Below, one piece after another: positions 34,803 to 43,364 of a stretch of 64,000 bases of DNA. A program made the position numbers and the translations under genes. A model generated the notes under the pieces. It was not told where the DNA came from. It worked only from the letters and a program-made list of their open reading frames with translations, and made no database searches. Origin of the DNA: Synergistaceae bacterium (GTDB lineage Bacteria; Synergistota; Synergistia; Synergistales; Aminobacteriaceae); the NCBI GenBank assembly GCA_017439345.1, contig JAFSJJ010000039.1:1-64000 (forward strand). Reading direction: 5' to 3'. The stretch's first letter is position 1, and each line of letters begins with the position of its first letter.

Positions 34803-34842
34803 CTCTCTGTCTGATTTAATATCGGGCAGGGAGATTTTTTTT
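34803..34842 (+). terminator. Terminator of the flgM-N-K-L group
   Basis: CTCTCTGTCTGA (34803-34814) and TCGGGCAGGGAG (34822-34833) pair over 12 bases with wobbles, followed by eight T. Confidence 0.75.
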
Positions 34843-34916
34843 GCATTAATCTTTCACATAGAATACAATCTTGAAAATTTTTCGAGACTTTAAGACTTTA
34901 ATTAGGGGGACTCACT

Positions 34917-36278
34917 TTGCCTGCAAGCACATCATCAACAGTAAAGGACATGACAACCGGAACAATCTGGAAGCATTTAATAACGTTCGCATTTCCGTTG
35001 TTCATAGGCAATATATTTCAGCAGTTATATAACACAGTCGACAGCGTTGTAGTAGGAAATTTCGTAGGCTCTGACGCTCTAGGGGCAGTAACTTCGACAA
35101 TTCCTATTGTGATTACTCTAATAGGACTCTTTATAGGCTTGGCAATGGGTGCAAGCGTCGTTATCTCGCAGTACTTCGGAGCTAAAGACATTGAGAACTT
35201 ACGCAAAGCTACTCACACCGCAGTAGTCGCGACTGTAATAATGGCTCTGATAATATCTGCAATCGGTTATTACTCGACACCGTTTTTATTACGAATGATG
35301 AACACTCCTCCGACTGTATTTAAAGAAGCTGTCGTCTATCTGCAAATATTCTCGTTAGGACTGGGAGGCACTATGCTGTATAACATGGGTTCAGGAATCC
35401 TGCGCGCTGTAGGAGACTCTAAGAGACCGTTATATTTCTTGATACTTGCTTCGATTCTGAATATATTTCTTGATCTATTATTCGTTATAACTTTTGAGTC
35501 AGGCGTTGCAGGTGTTGCTTATGCTACGATTTTGGCTCAGCTTGTCTCAGGAGTAATTATATTCTGGATATTGTTCAGGAGTCATGAAGTTCACAGCTTG
35601 ACTTGGCACGAAATGAAAATAGATAAAGCTATATTAATTCGAATTATCAAGATAGGATTTCCGGCAGGCTTCCAGATGGCGTTGACTTCATTCTCAAATG
35701 TCTTTGTCCAGGCTTATATAAACGCTTACGGTGCAGCAGCTACAGCAGGATGGGGAATCTATGCACGTGTTGACGCTTTCGTTACCCTTTCGACTCAGAG
35801 TATGGCAATGGCAATAACAACTTTCGTAGGCCAGAACGCAGGAGCTAGACGACCCGACAGAATCAGGCAGGGCTTTAAAGAATGCATAAAAATTTCTATG
35901 AGCATATCAATATCACTAATCGCTATTTTATATATCACAGCTCCGTTTATATCGTCTTTATTTAATCGCGATGCGCAGGTTCTATATTACAGCGTCTTAT
36001 TCTTGAGGCTGAACTGTATCTTTGACCCATTCAACGTCCTTAATCAGACTTTAGCAGGAGCACTCAGGGGAGTCGGCGACTCGAAGTCTCCTATGTTAAT
36101 AATGCTAGGCTCGTTCGTAGTGTTCAGGCAGATCTATTTATTCATTATTTCACGTCTTACACGCTCGATATACTTTATTGCTATAGGCTACCCTGTAGGT
36201 TGGATTGTCTGCTGCACGTTAATGCTGACTCACTTGAGATTAACAGGCTGGGAGAAGAAAATTGCTGCGTTGAAATAG
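34917..36278 (+). CDS. MATE family efflux transporter
   Basis: A 453-residue inner-membrane cation/drug antiporter with about 12 hydrophobic segments. Family signatures are WKHLITFAFPLFIGNIFQQLYNTVDSVVVGN in helix 1 and the matching FPAGFQMALTSFSNVFVQAYINAYG in helix 7, with GAGLRGVGDSK-like loops (SGILRAVGDSKRPL and AGALRGVGDSKSPM). Translation begins with TTG at 34917, with AGGGGGA about 9 bases ahead. The substrate is unknown. It is monocistronic or read together with the downstream protease gene. Confidence 0.94.
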   Translation: MPASTSSTVKDMTTGTIWKHLITFAFPLFIGNIFQQLYNTVDSVVVGNFVGSDALGAVTSTIPIVITLIGLFIGLAMGASVVISQYFGAKDIENLRKATHTAVVATVIMALIISAIGYYSTPFLLRMMNTPPTVFKEAVVYLQIFSLGLGGTMLYNMGSGILRAVGDSKRPLYFLILASILNIFLDLLFVITFESGVAGVAYATILAQLVSGVIIFWILFRSHEVHSLTWHEMKIDKAILIRIIKIGFPAGFQMALTSFSNVFVQAYINAYGAAATAGWGIYARVDAFVTLSTQSMAMAITTFVGQNAGARRPDRIRQGFKECIKISMSISISLIAILYITAPFISSLFNRDAQVLYYSVLFLRLNCIFDPFNVLNQTLAGALRGVGDSKSPMLIMLGSFVVFRQIYLFIISRLTRSIYFIAIGYPVGWIVCCTLMLTHLRLTGWEKKIAALK

Positions 36279-36327
36279 TGTTATACTCGTAAAAATTTTT
36301 GTTGAAGCAGGAAGTGTGTTATTTGTC

Positions 36328-37968
36328 ATGAAAAAATTTGTGCTGGCTCTGTTAATCGTGTTCTTAATGAGTCCTTCCGCAATGTCATCAAGCTATAAAG
36401 AAGGTGAAGTCCTCGCAGTATTTCGAGTCCCTGAAGGTTCGAGCGCAAGAATTTCTGAGATAGCAGGCTCAATCAATGCAAGAGTCGCAGAGACATACGA
36501 GACTTTATCAGAACTTGACGGAAAAATTTTTGTGTTGATTAAGTCAGACTCAAAGACTACTGAAGAGTTAATTAACGAGTTAAAGAATAATCCTGAAGTT
36601 ATAAGCGTCTCGCCTAATTATCACGTCAAGAGACAAAGTGAATCAAGCGAAGTAATCACACCTAATGACCCTTATTTTGACTCGTGCTGGGGAATAAAGA
36701 AGATTCGAGCTCCCGAAGTCTGGCCTTACACTACAGGGAGTCATAATATTTACGTAGGAGTTATTGACTCAGGAATATACTCTCACCCTGACTTACTCGC
36801 AAATATTTCGCAGGATTTATCAACGAACTATACTACAGTGAGCGGAGACTATGACAAAACTTTTTCAAGATGGGACGCTGACATGGGAGGACATGGGACT
36901 CACGTTTCAGGAATTATAGGAGCAGTAGGCGATAACGAACTTGGAATTTCCGGAATAAATTGGGATGTAAGCATGTTTTCTATAAGAGTCTTAGATAACA
37001 GCGAGTACGAGACTATAAGCGAGGAAATTCGGGCAATAAATTATCTTGCTGAGTTACTGAAAAATAATCCCGACATGAAAATTGCTGCAGTTAATATGTC
37101 GTTAGGAGCGTATCTGCCTATCAGTCCGAGTGAAATGCAAAATAATGTCTATTGGATGGCGTTCAAGGCCCTTGATGACATGAACAGGGTCTTAATAGTT
37201 ACAGCGGCAGGCAATGCTTCTGTAAAATTCGGCAGTGCAATACCATTTGACGATCCGGCTTATGCCTTTAAAAACATGAAAGAATTTAGCAAGGGAGAAT
37301 ATCCTTATCCTGCAGGTTTTACAGGACTCAAAAATTTTATTACAGTTGCAGCAATTGACTCCAGCGACAAGGCAGGAGTTTTCTCAAATTTCGGCGATAG
37401 TGTAGACATTACAGCACCTGGCGTAGATATTCTCAGCACGTACTCGCCATTAACGGACGGCAGCACAATGTATCAATATCTTAGCGGAACTTCAATGGCA
37501 GCACCACATGTAACAGGAGCAGCAGCTTTGTTGATGTCGGCCTTCCCTGATTCGACTCCTGAGCAGATCAAGAATGCGTTATTAACCGGAGCTAATAAAA
37601 ATATAAATCCCCTTGTATATCCGTATGAAGGCAATGTAAACAGATATATAACACGGCAAATTAATTATATTGACATGAATTACGGCGGATTATTGACTTT
37701 GGAATCGCGAGACATGATGATTCAGGAGATAACTCAAAATACCAGAGAGATATTCTCACCGTATAAACAGTATGACGGGAAATATAAATTATCACGAAAC
37801 GGACTGCTTGACGTTAAGGCTGCTTATGACATCTTAGCGTCTCAGCCTGAAGCTAACGTTATTCAATCATCGTCAGGAGGGTGCAATATTGCTTACTCGT
37901 TCACGTTCTTGATTCTCGCAGGAGTCATTTTAGCTGAATACTCAATCAAGAAAAAAATTAATGCGTGA
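36328..37968 (+). CDS. Exported subtilisin-like serine protease with Synergist-CTERM-like tail
   Basis: A secreted S8 peptidase of 546 residues. From the ATG at 36328 there is a signal peptide (MKKFVLALLIVFLMSPSAMS), an inhibitor-I9-like propeptide (about 25-100) and the catalytic domain with D147 (VIDSG), H189 (GGHGTHVSG) and S389 (SGTSMAAPHV). The C-terminus reads SSSGGCN, a hydrophobic helix and KKK, as in the Synergist-CTERM sorting signal; the cysteine may be lipid-modified or cut during anchoring, by analogy with known CTERM systems. An in-frame GTG at 36316 would extend the signal and is less likely. AGGAAG precedes it. Confidence 0.92.
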   Translation: MKKFVLALLIVFLMSPSAMSSSYKEGEVLAVFRVPEGSSARISEIAGSINARVAETYETLSELDGKIFVLIKSDSKTTEELINELKNNPEVISVSPNYHVKRQSESSEVITPNDPYFDSCWGIKKIRAPEVWPYTTGSHNIYVGVIDSGIYSHPDLLANISQDLSTNYTTVSGDYDKTFSRWDADMGGHGTHVSGIIGAVGDNELGISGINWDVSMFSIRVLDNSEYETISEEIRAINYLAELLKNNPDMKIAAVNMSLGAYLPISPSEMQNNVYWMAFKALDDMNRVLIVTAAGNASVKFGSAIPFDDPAYAFKNMKEFSKGEYPYPAGFTGLKNFITVAAIDSSDKAGVFSNFGDSVDITAPGVDILSTYSPLTDGSTMYQYLSGTSMAAPHVTGAAALLMSAFPDSTPEQIKNALLTGANKNINPLVYPYEGNVNRYITRQINYIDMNYGGLLTLESRDMMIQEITQNTREIFSPYKQYDGKYKLSRNGLLDVKAAYDILASQPEANVIQSSSGGCNIAYSFTFLILAGVILAEYSIKKKINA

Positions 37969-37974
37969 TATAAT
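37966..37974 (+). promoter_or_regulatory. Extended -10 promoter of the liv-type operon
   Basis: TGATATAAT (TG-N-TATAAT) overlaps the stop codon of the protease gene, about 42 bp before the binding-protein ATG. No clear -35 is present, as is common for extended -10 promoters. Confidence 0.5.
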
Positions 37975-38016
37975 CTTTAAAATTTTTCCAATTATCAAAG
38001 GAGTTGTTTATTAATC

Positions 38017-39147
38017 ATGCGTAAACTTTTGGCAGCGTTAATGCTCGTGTTAATGCTTTGTTCTGTCGCAGCAGCCGATGATGACGTTATCAAGATTGGT
38101 GTATTCAACTGCTTGACCGGTCAAAATGCTTTCGGAGGACAACTAGAACTCGAAGGGACTCAATTAGCACATTCGCTCTTTCCTACTATACTCGGCAAGA
38201 AGGTCGAGCTCGTCATAGTCGATAACAAATCAGATAAAGTCGAAGCAGCTAATGCAGTAACAAGACTCATCGAGAATGACAAAGTCAACGCAATAATCGG
38301 AACTTACGGCTCATCACTTGCAATGGCAGGCGGAGAAGTCGCAGAGAAGGCAGGTATCCCCGTAGTCGGAACTTCATGCACCAACCCTCTTGTAACTCTT
38401 GACAAGAAATTTTACTTCAGGGCTTGCTTCATCGATCCTTTTCAGGGCGCAGGAGCAGCAACTTACGCATTCAGGAATCTTGGACTCAAAAAGGCAGCTA
38501 CACTCGTTGACATGAGCAATGATTACAGCGTAGGACTCGGCAAGTTCTTCAGGGACTCTTACAAGAAAATGGGCGGTGAAATAGTCGCTTCACTTCTTTA
38601 TCAGACAGGAGACACTGATTTTACAGCACAGCTCACTTCATTAATCGAAGCTGACCCTGATATAGTATTCTTACCTGCATACTTTGCTGAAGGTGCAATA
38701 GTCCTCAAGCAGGCTAAAGAACTCGGCGCAAAATTTAAATTTATCGGCGCGGACGCTATGGACAATCCCGAAATCGTAACTCTTGGCGGAGACGCTGTAG
38801 AAGGCTTCATGCATACGACTTTTGCTTATGATCCATCAATGCCGGAAATGAACGACACTGCGAAGGCTTTCACTGAAGCATGGAACAAAGTTCACCCTGA
38901 TAAAGCTCCTAACGTAAACTGCGCACTCGGTTATGACTGCTATATCATGCTCAAGGACGCAATCGAGAGAGCCGGAAGCACTGACCCTGCGAAGATCCGC
39001 GATGCATTAGAGACTATAAAGGATCTCCCGACAGTAACAGGAATGACCACGATTAACGCTACCCATGACGCAGAGAAGGATATGGGAATCGTAGAGATCA
39101 GAGACGGCAAAAAGACATTTATCGGCATAGTCAAACCCGAAGTATAA
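38017..39147 (+). CDS. livK: Branched-chain amino-acid-type ABC transporter substrate-binding protein
   Basis: A periplasmic binding protein of 376 residues, type I fold. It has a signal peptide (MRKLLAALMLVLMLCSVAAA) and the family start IKIGVFNCLTGQNAFGGQLELEGTQLA. Later regions AIIGTYGSSLAMAGGEVAEKAGIPVVGT and FMHTTFAYDPSMPEM are as in LivJ/LivK. It would deliver leucine, isoleucine, valine or related amino acids or amides to the permeases encoded next. AAGGAG lies about 13 bases before the ATG. A hairpin follows (39198-39232), so the binding protein may be made in excess over the membrane subunits. Confidence 0.93.
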   Translation: MRKLLAALMLVLMLCSVAAADDDVIKIGVFNCLTGQNAFGGQLELEGTQLAHSLFPTILGKKVELVIVDNKSDKVEAANAVTRLIENDKVNAIIGTYGSSLAMAGGEVAEKAGIPVVGTSCTNPLVTLDKKFYFRACFIDPFQGAGAATYAFRNLGLKKAATLVDMSNDYSVGLGKFFRDSYKKMGGEIVASLLYQTGDTDFTAQLTSLIEADPDIVFLPAYFAEGAIVLKQAKELGAKFKFIGADAMDNPEIVTLGGDAVEGFMHTTFAYDPSMPEMNDTAKAFTEAWNKVHPDKAPNVNCALGYDCYIMLKDAIERAGSTDPAKIRDALETIKDLPTVTGMTTINATHDAEKDMGIVEIRDGKKTFIGIVKPEV

Positions 39148-39197
39148 ACCCGTCCTGTAAGTAAATTATTTATTTAACAACGTGAAAATTTTTAGGG

Positions 39198-39232
39198 GAA
39201 GGGTAAGCAATAACGCCCTTCTCTTATTTTAT
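39198..39232 (+). terminator. Partial terminator between binding-protein and permease genes
   Basis: GAAGGG (39198-39203) pairs with CCCTTC (39216-39221), followed by TCTTATTTT. It is short, fitting a read-through hairpin inside the operon. Confidence 0.5.
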
Positions 39233-39267
39233 TTATATTTTATTAGCGCGTAAGGTGATGATACATT

Positions 39268-40164
39268 TTGAATCTCAATATATTTATTCAGCACTTCATT
39301 AACGCTTTGAGTCTTGGTTCGTTATACGGCCTCGTTGCTGTGGGTTACACGATGGTCTACGGGATACTAAGACTCATAAACTTTGCTCACGGTGATATAT
39401 TCATGCTCGGAGCTTATTTCGTTTACTTCGCTACGATAGTCTATAAACTTCCTTGGGCAGTCGGAGTAATTATCGCGATTATATTAACAACAATCTGCGG
39501 ACTCCTCGTTGACAGAATAGCATATAAGCCCCTGAGAGAAGCTCCCAGAATTTCCGCGTTAATCAGTGCAATAGGTGTCTCGTTCTTCATTGAAAACTTT
39601 GCAGTCGTAGTCTTTACAGGAATGCCCCGCCCGGTCGTTCAGCCAAAGATATTAATGGAACCTATTATCATTAACGGAGATATAAGGCTTATACCTCTTG
39701 GGATTCTCGTTCCTGTTGTAGCGTTTATTCTCGTTGCGGGTCTGTTATGGCTGTTGTACTGCACTAAACCCGGTCTTGCAATGCGTGCAATTTCGTTCGA
39801 TATTGAGACGACTCGAATGATGGGAGTCTCTGTTAATAAGATTATTGCTCTTGCGTTCGGTCTTGGCTCGGCGTTGGCAGCAGTCGCGGGCATAATGTGG
39901 GCTTTGCGTTATCCCAGAGTTGAGCCTTTCATGGGAATGACTCCGGGAATCAAGGCATTTATAGCGGCAGTCTTCGGGGGAATAGGCTCAGTACCCGGCG
40001 CAATGATAGGGGGATTAATTCTAGGCTTCGTTGAGATTATGTCAGTTGCATTCTTCCCGACTCTGTCAGGCTATAAAGACGCGTTTGCATTCATGTTATT
40101 AATCATGATTCTATTATTCAAACCGACCGGCTTATTAGGTGAAAGACTGGAGGACAAGATATAA
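39268..40164 (+). CDS. livH: ABC permease, LivH type
   Basis: A 298-residue inner-membrane subunit with about eight helices. The typical LivH start is YGLVAVGYTMVYGILRLINFAHGDIFMLGAY, and the EAA-like loop AISFDIETTRMMGVSVNKIIALAFGLGSALAA lies near residue 170. It begins with TTG at 39268 preceded by AAGGTGATG. The stop overlaps the ATG of the next gene by one base. Confidence 0.93.
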   Translation: MNLNIFIQHFINALSLGSLYGLVAVGYTMVYGILRLINFAHGDIFMLGAYFVYFATIVYKLPWAVGVIIAIILTTICGLLVDRIAYKPLREAPRISALISAIGVSFFIENFAVVVFTGMPRPVVQPKILMEPIIINGDIRLIPLGILVPVVAFILVAGLLWLLYCTKPGLAMRAISFDIETTRMMGVSVNKIIALAFGLGSALAAVAGIMWALRYPRVEPFMGMTPGIKAFIAAVFGGIGSVPGAMIGGLILGFVEIMSVAFFPTLSGYKDAFAFMLLIMILLFKPTGLLGERLEDKI

Positions 40165-41990
40165 TGCGGAGAGCTAGAAATTTACTTCTTACTATAATTA
40201 GTGCTGCTTTATTTGCGTTGTTCCTTGATAAAGCTCCTGAACTCTTAAACGGCTACTGGCAGCGAATATTGAACCTCATAGCTATTAATGCAATTCTCGC
40301 CCTGAGTCTTAATCTTATTTACGGCATGACGGGAATGTTCTCACTTGGCCACGCGGGATTTATGGCGATAGGTGCTTATGTGTCGGCTTTGTTGATTCTC
40401 ACTCCTGCTCAGAAAAATGCGATGTGGATTCTTGAAGATATATATCCCTGGCTCTTGCATGTAAATACACCGTTCATAATTTCTATCATAATTGCCGGAC
40501 TCGTTGCGGCGTTCTTCGGGTGGCTGATTGCGTTACCAGTCTTGAGGCTCGGAGGGGATTATCTGGGCATTGCGACTCTTGGCTTCGCTGAGATAATAAG
40601 AATCTTAATCACTAATACACCTAGACTCACAAATGGATCACTGGGACTTAAGGGAATACCGGCTCATACGACTCTATTCATGAGCTGGGGATGTCTTGCA
40701 ATAGTCTTGTTGTGTATGGTCTGCATGTTACAAAGCAACTTCGGGGGAGTCATGAAGGCAGTTCGTGATGATGAAGTTGCAACTAAGATGATGGGCATTA
40801 ATACATTCAGAGTCAAAGTCCTTGCGTTTACCTTGGGCTGTTTCGGGGGAGGTCTCGGCGGTGCATTGATGGGAAACTTAATCACGACTATAGACCCTAG
40901 AATGTTCATGATAACTCAGACGTATAATATCTTGATGATTATAGTAGTCGGAGGCTTGGGCAGCGTAACAGGTTCGTTAATAGGTTCTGTACTCGTTACT
41001 ACTATGCTTGAGTGGCTCAGGTTCGTAGAGAATCCAATTACAATAGGTAGTATAAATATTCCCGGTATACCAGGCATGAGAATGGTAATTTTCTCGTTGC
41101 TCCTAATCGTCGTAATAATCTTCAGGCGCGAGGGTATTATGGGAATGCGCGAATTTTCATGGGATATATTTTTCCCTAAGAGAAAAGCTAAACCCAAAGA
41201 GTCAGACTCGTATTCAGGGCCGGTCCTCGAAGTCAAAAATTTATGTCTCAAGTTCGGGGGACTCACTGCAATTGAAGACTTGAGCTTTAATATCAATCAC
41301 GGTCAAATTATAGGCTTAATAGGCCCTAACGGTGCAGGAAAGACCAGCGCGTTTAACGTTATCAGCGGCTTCTATAAACCTACATCAGGAGAGATAAAAT
41401 TCATGGGTCATCAAATCGGAGGCTTGAGACCTGATCAAGTATGCAGAGCAGGTATTGCGCGGACGTTCCAGAATATAAGACTATTCGGAAATGAGTCAGT
41501 AATTCGCAATGTCATGGTAGGAGCTAGAATCCGTCAAAAATATTCATGGTGGATGACTCTTTTACCGTTTATCTTCACTGATGTAATACGCGAGGACTCA
41601 ACGGTCAGGGCGAGGGCGTTAGAATTCCTCTCACAGCTGGGACTTGAAGATGTTGCTCACGAGAAAGCCTCATCATTGCCGTACGGTGCTCAGAGAAGAC
41701 TCGAAATTGCAAGGGCATTAGCTACCAGTCCGAAATTTTTATTGCTCGATGAACCTGCAGCAGGAATGAACCCTCAAGAGAGCGAGGAGTTAATGAAGTT
41801 TATTCGTAGACTGCGCGATGAGTTCGACTTGACTATATTATTAATCGAACATGACATGAAAGTTGTTATGAACGTCTGTGATTATATTCAAGTGTTAGAT
41901 CAGGGCGTTCACATTGCACAAGGGACTCCAGAAGAGATTAAGGCAAATCCCCGCGTTGTTGAAGCATACTTAGGGAAGGGAGCGGCTTAA
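40164..41990 (+). CDS. Fused ABC permease-ATPase, LivM-LivG type
   Basis: One 608-residue protein joins two subunits that are separate in most liv systems. Residues 1-325 are a LivM permease (LNLIYGMTGMFSLGHAGFMAIGAY; VGGLGSVTGSLIGS near 262). After a charged linker (about 330-352), residues 353-605 are a LivG ATPase with Walker A GPNGAGKT (387-394), IARTFQNIRLF, signature YGAQRR and Walker B LLLDEPAAGMNP. The frame is uninterrupted, so this is a true fusion. It overlaps livH by one base and abuts livF. Confidence 0.93.
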   Translation: MRRARNLLLTIISAALFALFLDKAPELLNGYWQRILNLIAINAILALSLNLIYGMTGMFSLGHAGFMAIGAYVSALLILTPAQKNAMWILEDIYPWLLHVNTPFIISIIIAGLVAAFFGWLIALPVLRLGGDYLGIATLGFAEIIRILITNTPRLTNGSLGLKGIPAHTTLFMSWGCLAIVLLCMVCMLQSNFGGVMKAVRDDEVATKMMGINTFRVKVLAFTLGCFGGGLGGALMGNLITTIDPRMFMITQTYNILMIIVVGGLGSVTGSLIGSVLVTTMLEWLRFVENPITIGSINIPGIPGMRMVIFSLLLIVVIIFRREGIMGMREFSWDIFFPKRKAKPKESDSYSGPVLEVKNLCLKFGGLTAIEDLSFNINHGQIIGLIGPNGAGKTSAFNVISGFYKPTSGEIKFMGHQIGGLRPDQVCRAGIARTFQNIRLFGNESVIRNVMVGARIRQKYSWWMTLLPFIFTDVIREDSTVRARALEFLSQLGLEDVAHEKASSLPYGAQRRLEIARALATSPKFLLLDEPAAGMNPQESEELMKFIRRLRDEFDLTILLIEHDMKVVMNVCDYIQVLDQGVHIAQGTPEEIKANPRVVEAYLGKGAA

Positions 41991-42725
41991 ATGTCAGAAT
42001 CAATGCTCAGAATCAAAAACTTGAACGTCAGTTACGGTGCTATTCATGCTGTCCGTGATGTCTCTATGGAAATCAACAGGGGCGAAATAGTTACACTTAT
42101 CGGCGCGAACGGTGCAGGAAAGTCAAGCGTTATACGTGCAATAATGGGACTGGTAAAGGCACATGCTGACGAAATGATTTTTACTTCACCTAGAGATAAT
42201 AAAGAAGTCTCGTTACTCGGCAAACCTGCTGAAGCTCATGTTAAGCTGGGAATCTCGTTAAGTCCTGAAGGCCGGAGAATCCTCCCGCAGTTGACTGTAG
42301 AAGAAAATCTTGCGCTCGGAGCTTATATCAGAGATGACGCTAAGGGAATTGCTGAAGATATAGAGTACGTTTATTCACTCTTCCCAAGACTCAAAGAGAG
42401 ACATAGACAGAAGGGCAGCACGTTATCAGGCGGTGAACAGCAAATGTTGGCCGTAGCAAGAGCTTTAATGAGTCGACCTGATCTGTTAATGCTCGATGAG
42501 CCAAGTTTGGGACTCGCTCCTATTCTCGTTGATGAAGTCTTTGAGATTATCAGGACGATTAACTCTCAGGGAAAAACTATATTGCTGGTCGAACAAAATG
42601 CTTTTGCGGCACTCAAGGCAGCTCACAGGGCGTATGTTCTTGAAGTGGGAAGTGTCGGACTCTCCGGGACTGGGTCAGAGTTATTAAATAATCCCAAAGT
42701 CAGAGCGGCGTATTTAGGCGGTTAA
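41991..42725 (+). CDS. livF: ABC transporter ATPase, LivF type
   Basis: A 244-residue cytoplasmic ATPase, the partner of the LivG half of the upstream fusion. Walker A is GANGAGKSS near residue 38, the Q-loop and LivF-specific SPEGRRILPQLTVEENL follow, the signature is LSGGEQQM and Walker B is LLMLDEPSLGLAP. The ATG follows directly on the fusion gene's stop. It is last in the operon and precedes the hairpin at 42755-42787. Confidence 0.95.
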   Translation: MSESMLRIKNLNVSYGAIHAVRDVSMEINRGEIVTLIGANGAGKSSVIRAIMGLVKAHADEMIFTSPRDNKEVSLLGKPAEAHVKLGISLSPEGRRILPQLTVEENLALGAYIRDDAKGIAEDIEYVYSLFPRLKERHRQKGSTLSGGEQQMLAVARALMSRPDLLMLDEPSLGLAPILVDEVFEIIRTINSQGKTILLVEQNAFAALKAAHRAYVLEVGSVGLSGTGSELLNNPKVRAAYLGG

Positions 42726-42754
42726 GTTATGTTAAGTTAATCAGGAAAATAAAA

Positions 42755-42787
42755 GCTCCTCGCTGAAGTAACGGGGAGCAAATTTTT
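42755..42787. terminator. Bidirectional terminator between livF and the convergent gene
   Basis: GCTCCTCG (42755-42762) pairs with CGGGGAGC (42772-42779), followed by AAATTTTTTT. A-rich sequence precedes it, so it can serve both strands. Confidence 0.8.
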
Positions 42788-42819
42788 TTACAGAGTTACT
42801 TTACTTACTCTTCTTATCT

Positions 42820-43269
42820 TTATCTTTTTTTGGTATTTTCATCAGCAACTGCTTCTACCGCTTTTAATCCAAAATACCCGCCAGTACCCAATGCTGCTCC
42901 CTTTAAAACCTCTTTCCCAAGTTCGGGAGCACATACTCCAATAGCAGTACCGCCAGTCAAGATCGTAGCTCCGGCAACAACATCGCTTGTAACTGTCTTC
43001 TCTTCATACAATGCGCCGTAAGTAGCACCTCCGACAACTCCGACTCCGCCTCCAACTGCTAATGCTGTACCGACCGCTACTCCAGCAGGAGGAAAAAAGA
43101 AACACAATGCACCTACGCCTATAGCTGCAAGAACTCCTCCGCCTGCACCATAGAGAACGGCATCACCTGTACGCGAACCTGTGCGGGTTCCCCATGCAAA
43201 TACAGGCTGAACGACTCCGAGCAGCATAGCACTTAACACTAACACCGTAACAAATCTTGAACGTTTCAT
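42820..43269 (-). CDS. Secreted glycine-rich protein behind a variable promoter
   Basis: The frame is open to 43353, but the ATG at 43269 gives a clear signal peptide (MKRSRFVTVLVLSAMLLGVVQPVFA) and has GGAAGGGGAAA ahead, for a 149-residue protein. The mature part is rich in Gly, Ala and Val with GxxxG spacing (AVLYGAGGGVLAAIGVG, GTALAVGGGVGVVGGATYG), as in glycine-zipper envelope proteins, and ends with a basic KKR tail. No family is recognised. Its promoter carries a run of ten C between -35 and -10, so expression may be phase-variable. Confidence 0.65.
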   Translation of the reverse strand: MKRSRFVTVLVLSAMLLGVVQPVFAWGTRTGSRTGDAVLYGAGGGVLAAIGVGALCFFFPPAGVAVGTALAVGGGVGVVGGATYGALYEEKTVTSDVVAGATILTGGTAIGVCAPELGKEVLKGAALGTGGYFGLKAVEAVADENTKKR

Positions 43270-43308
43270 AAAAAAATTTCCCCTTCCGTACAATAAACTT
43301 ATGCGTAA

Positions 43309-43340
43309 ATTATACGGGAACGGGGGGGGGGATTCGTCAA
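43309..43340 (-). promoter_or_regulatory. Promoter with a C10 tract in its spacer
   Basis: On the minus strand TTGACG (43335-43340) and TATAAT (43309-43314) are 20 bases apart, and ten consecutive C (plus-strand G 43322-43331) fill half of the spacer. Loss of two or three C would give the optimal 17-18. The -10 box lies 39 bases before the ATG of the secreted glycine-rich protein. Confidence 0.7.
43322..43331. repeat. Homopolymer tract, ten G (C on the minus strand)
   Basis: A run of ten identical G/C bases in an otherwise AT-rich intergenic region, and the only such run I noticed in the window. Such tracts slip during replication. Confidence 0.9.
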
Positions 43341-43364
43341 GGGCTATGTTCAAGAATTTTTACG

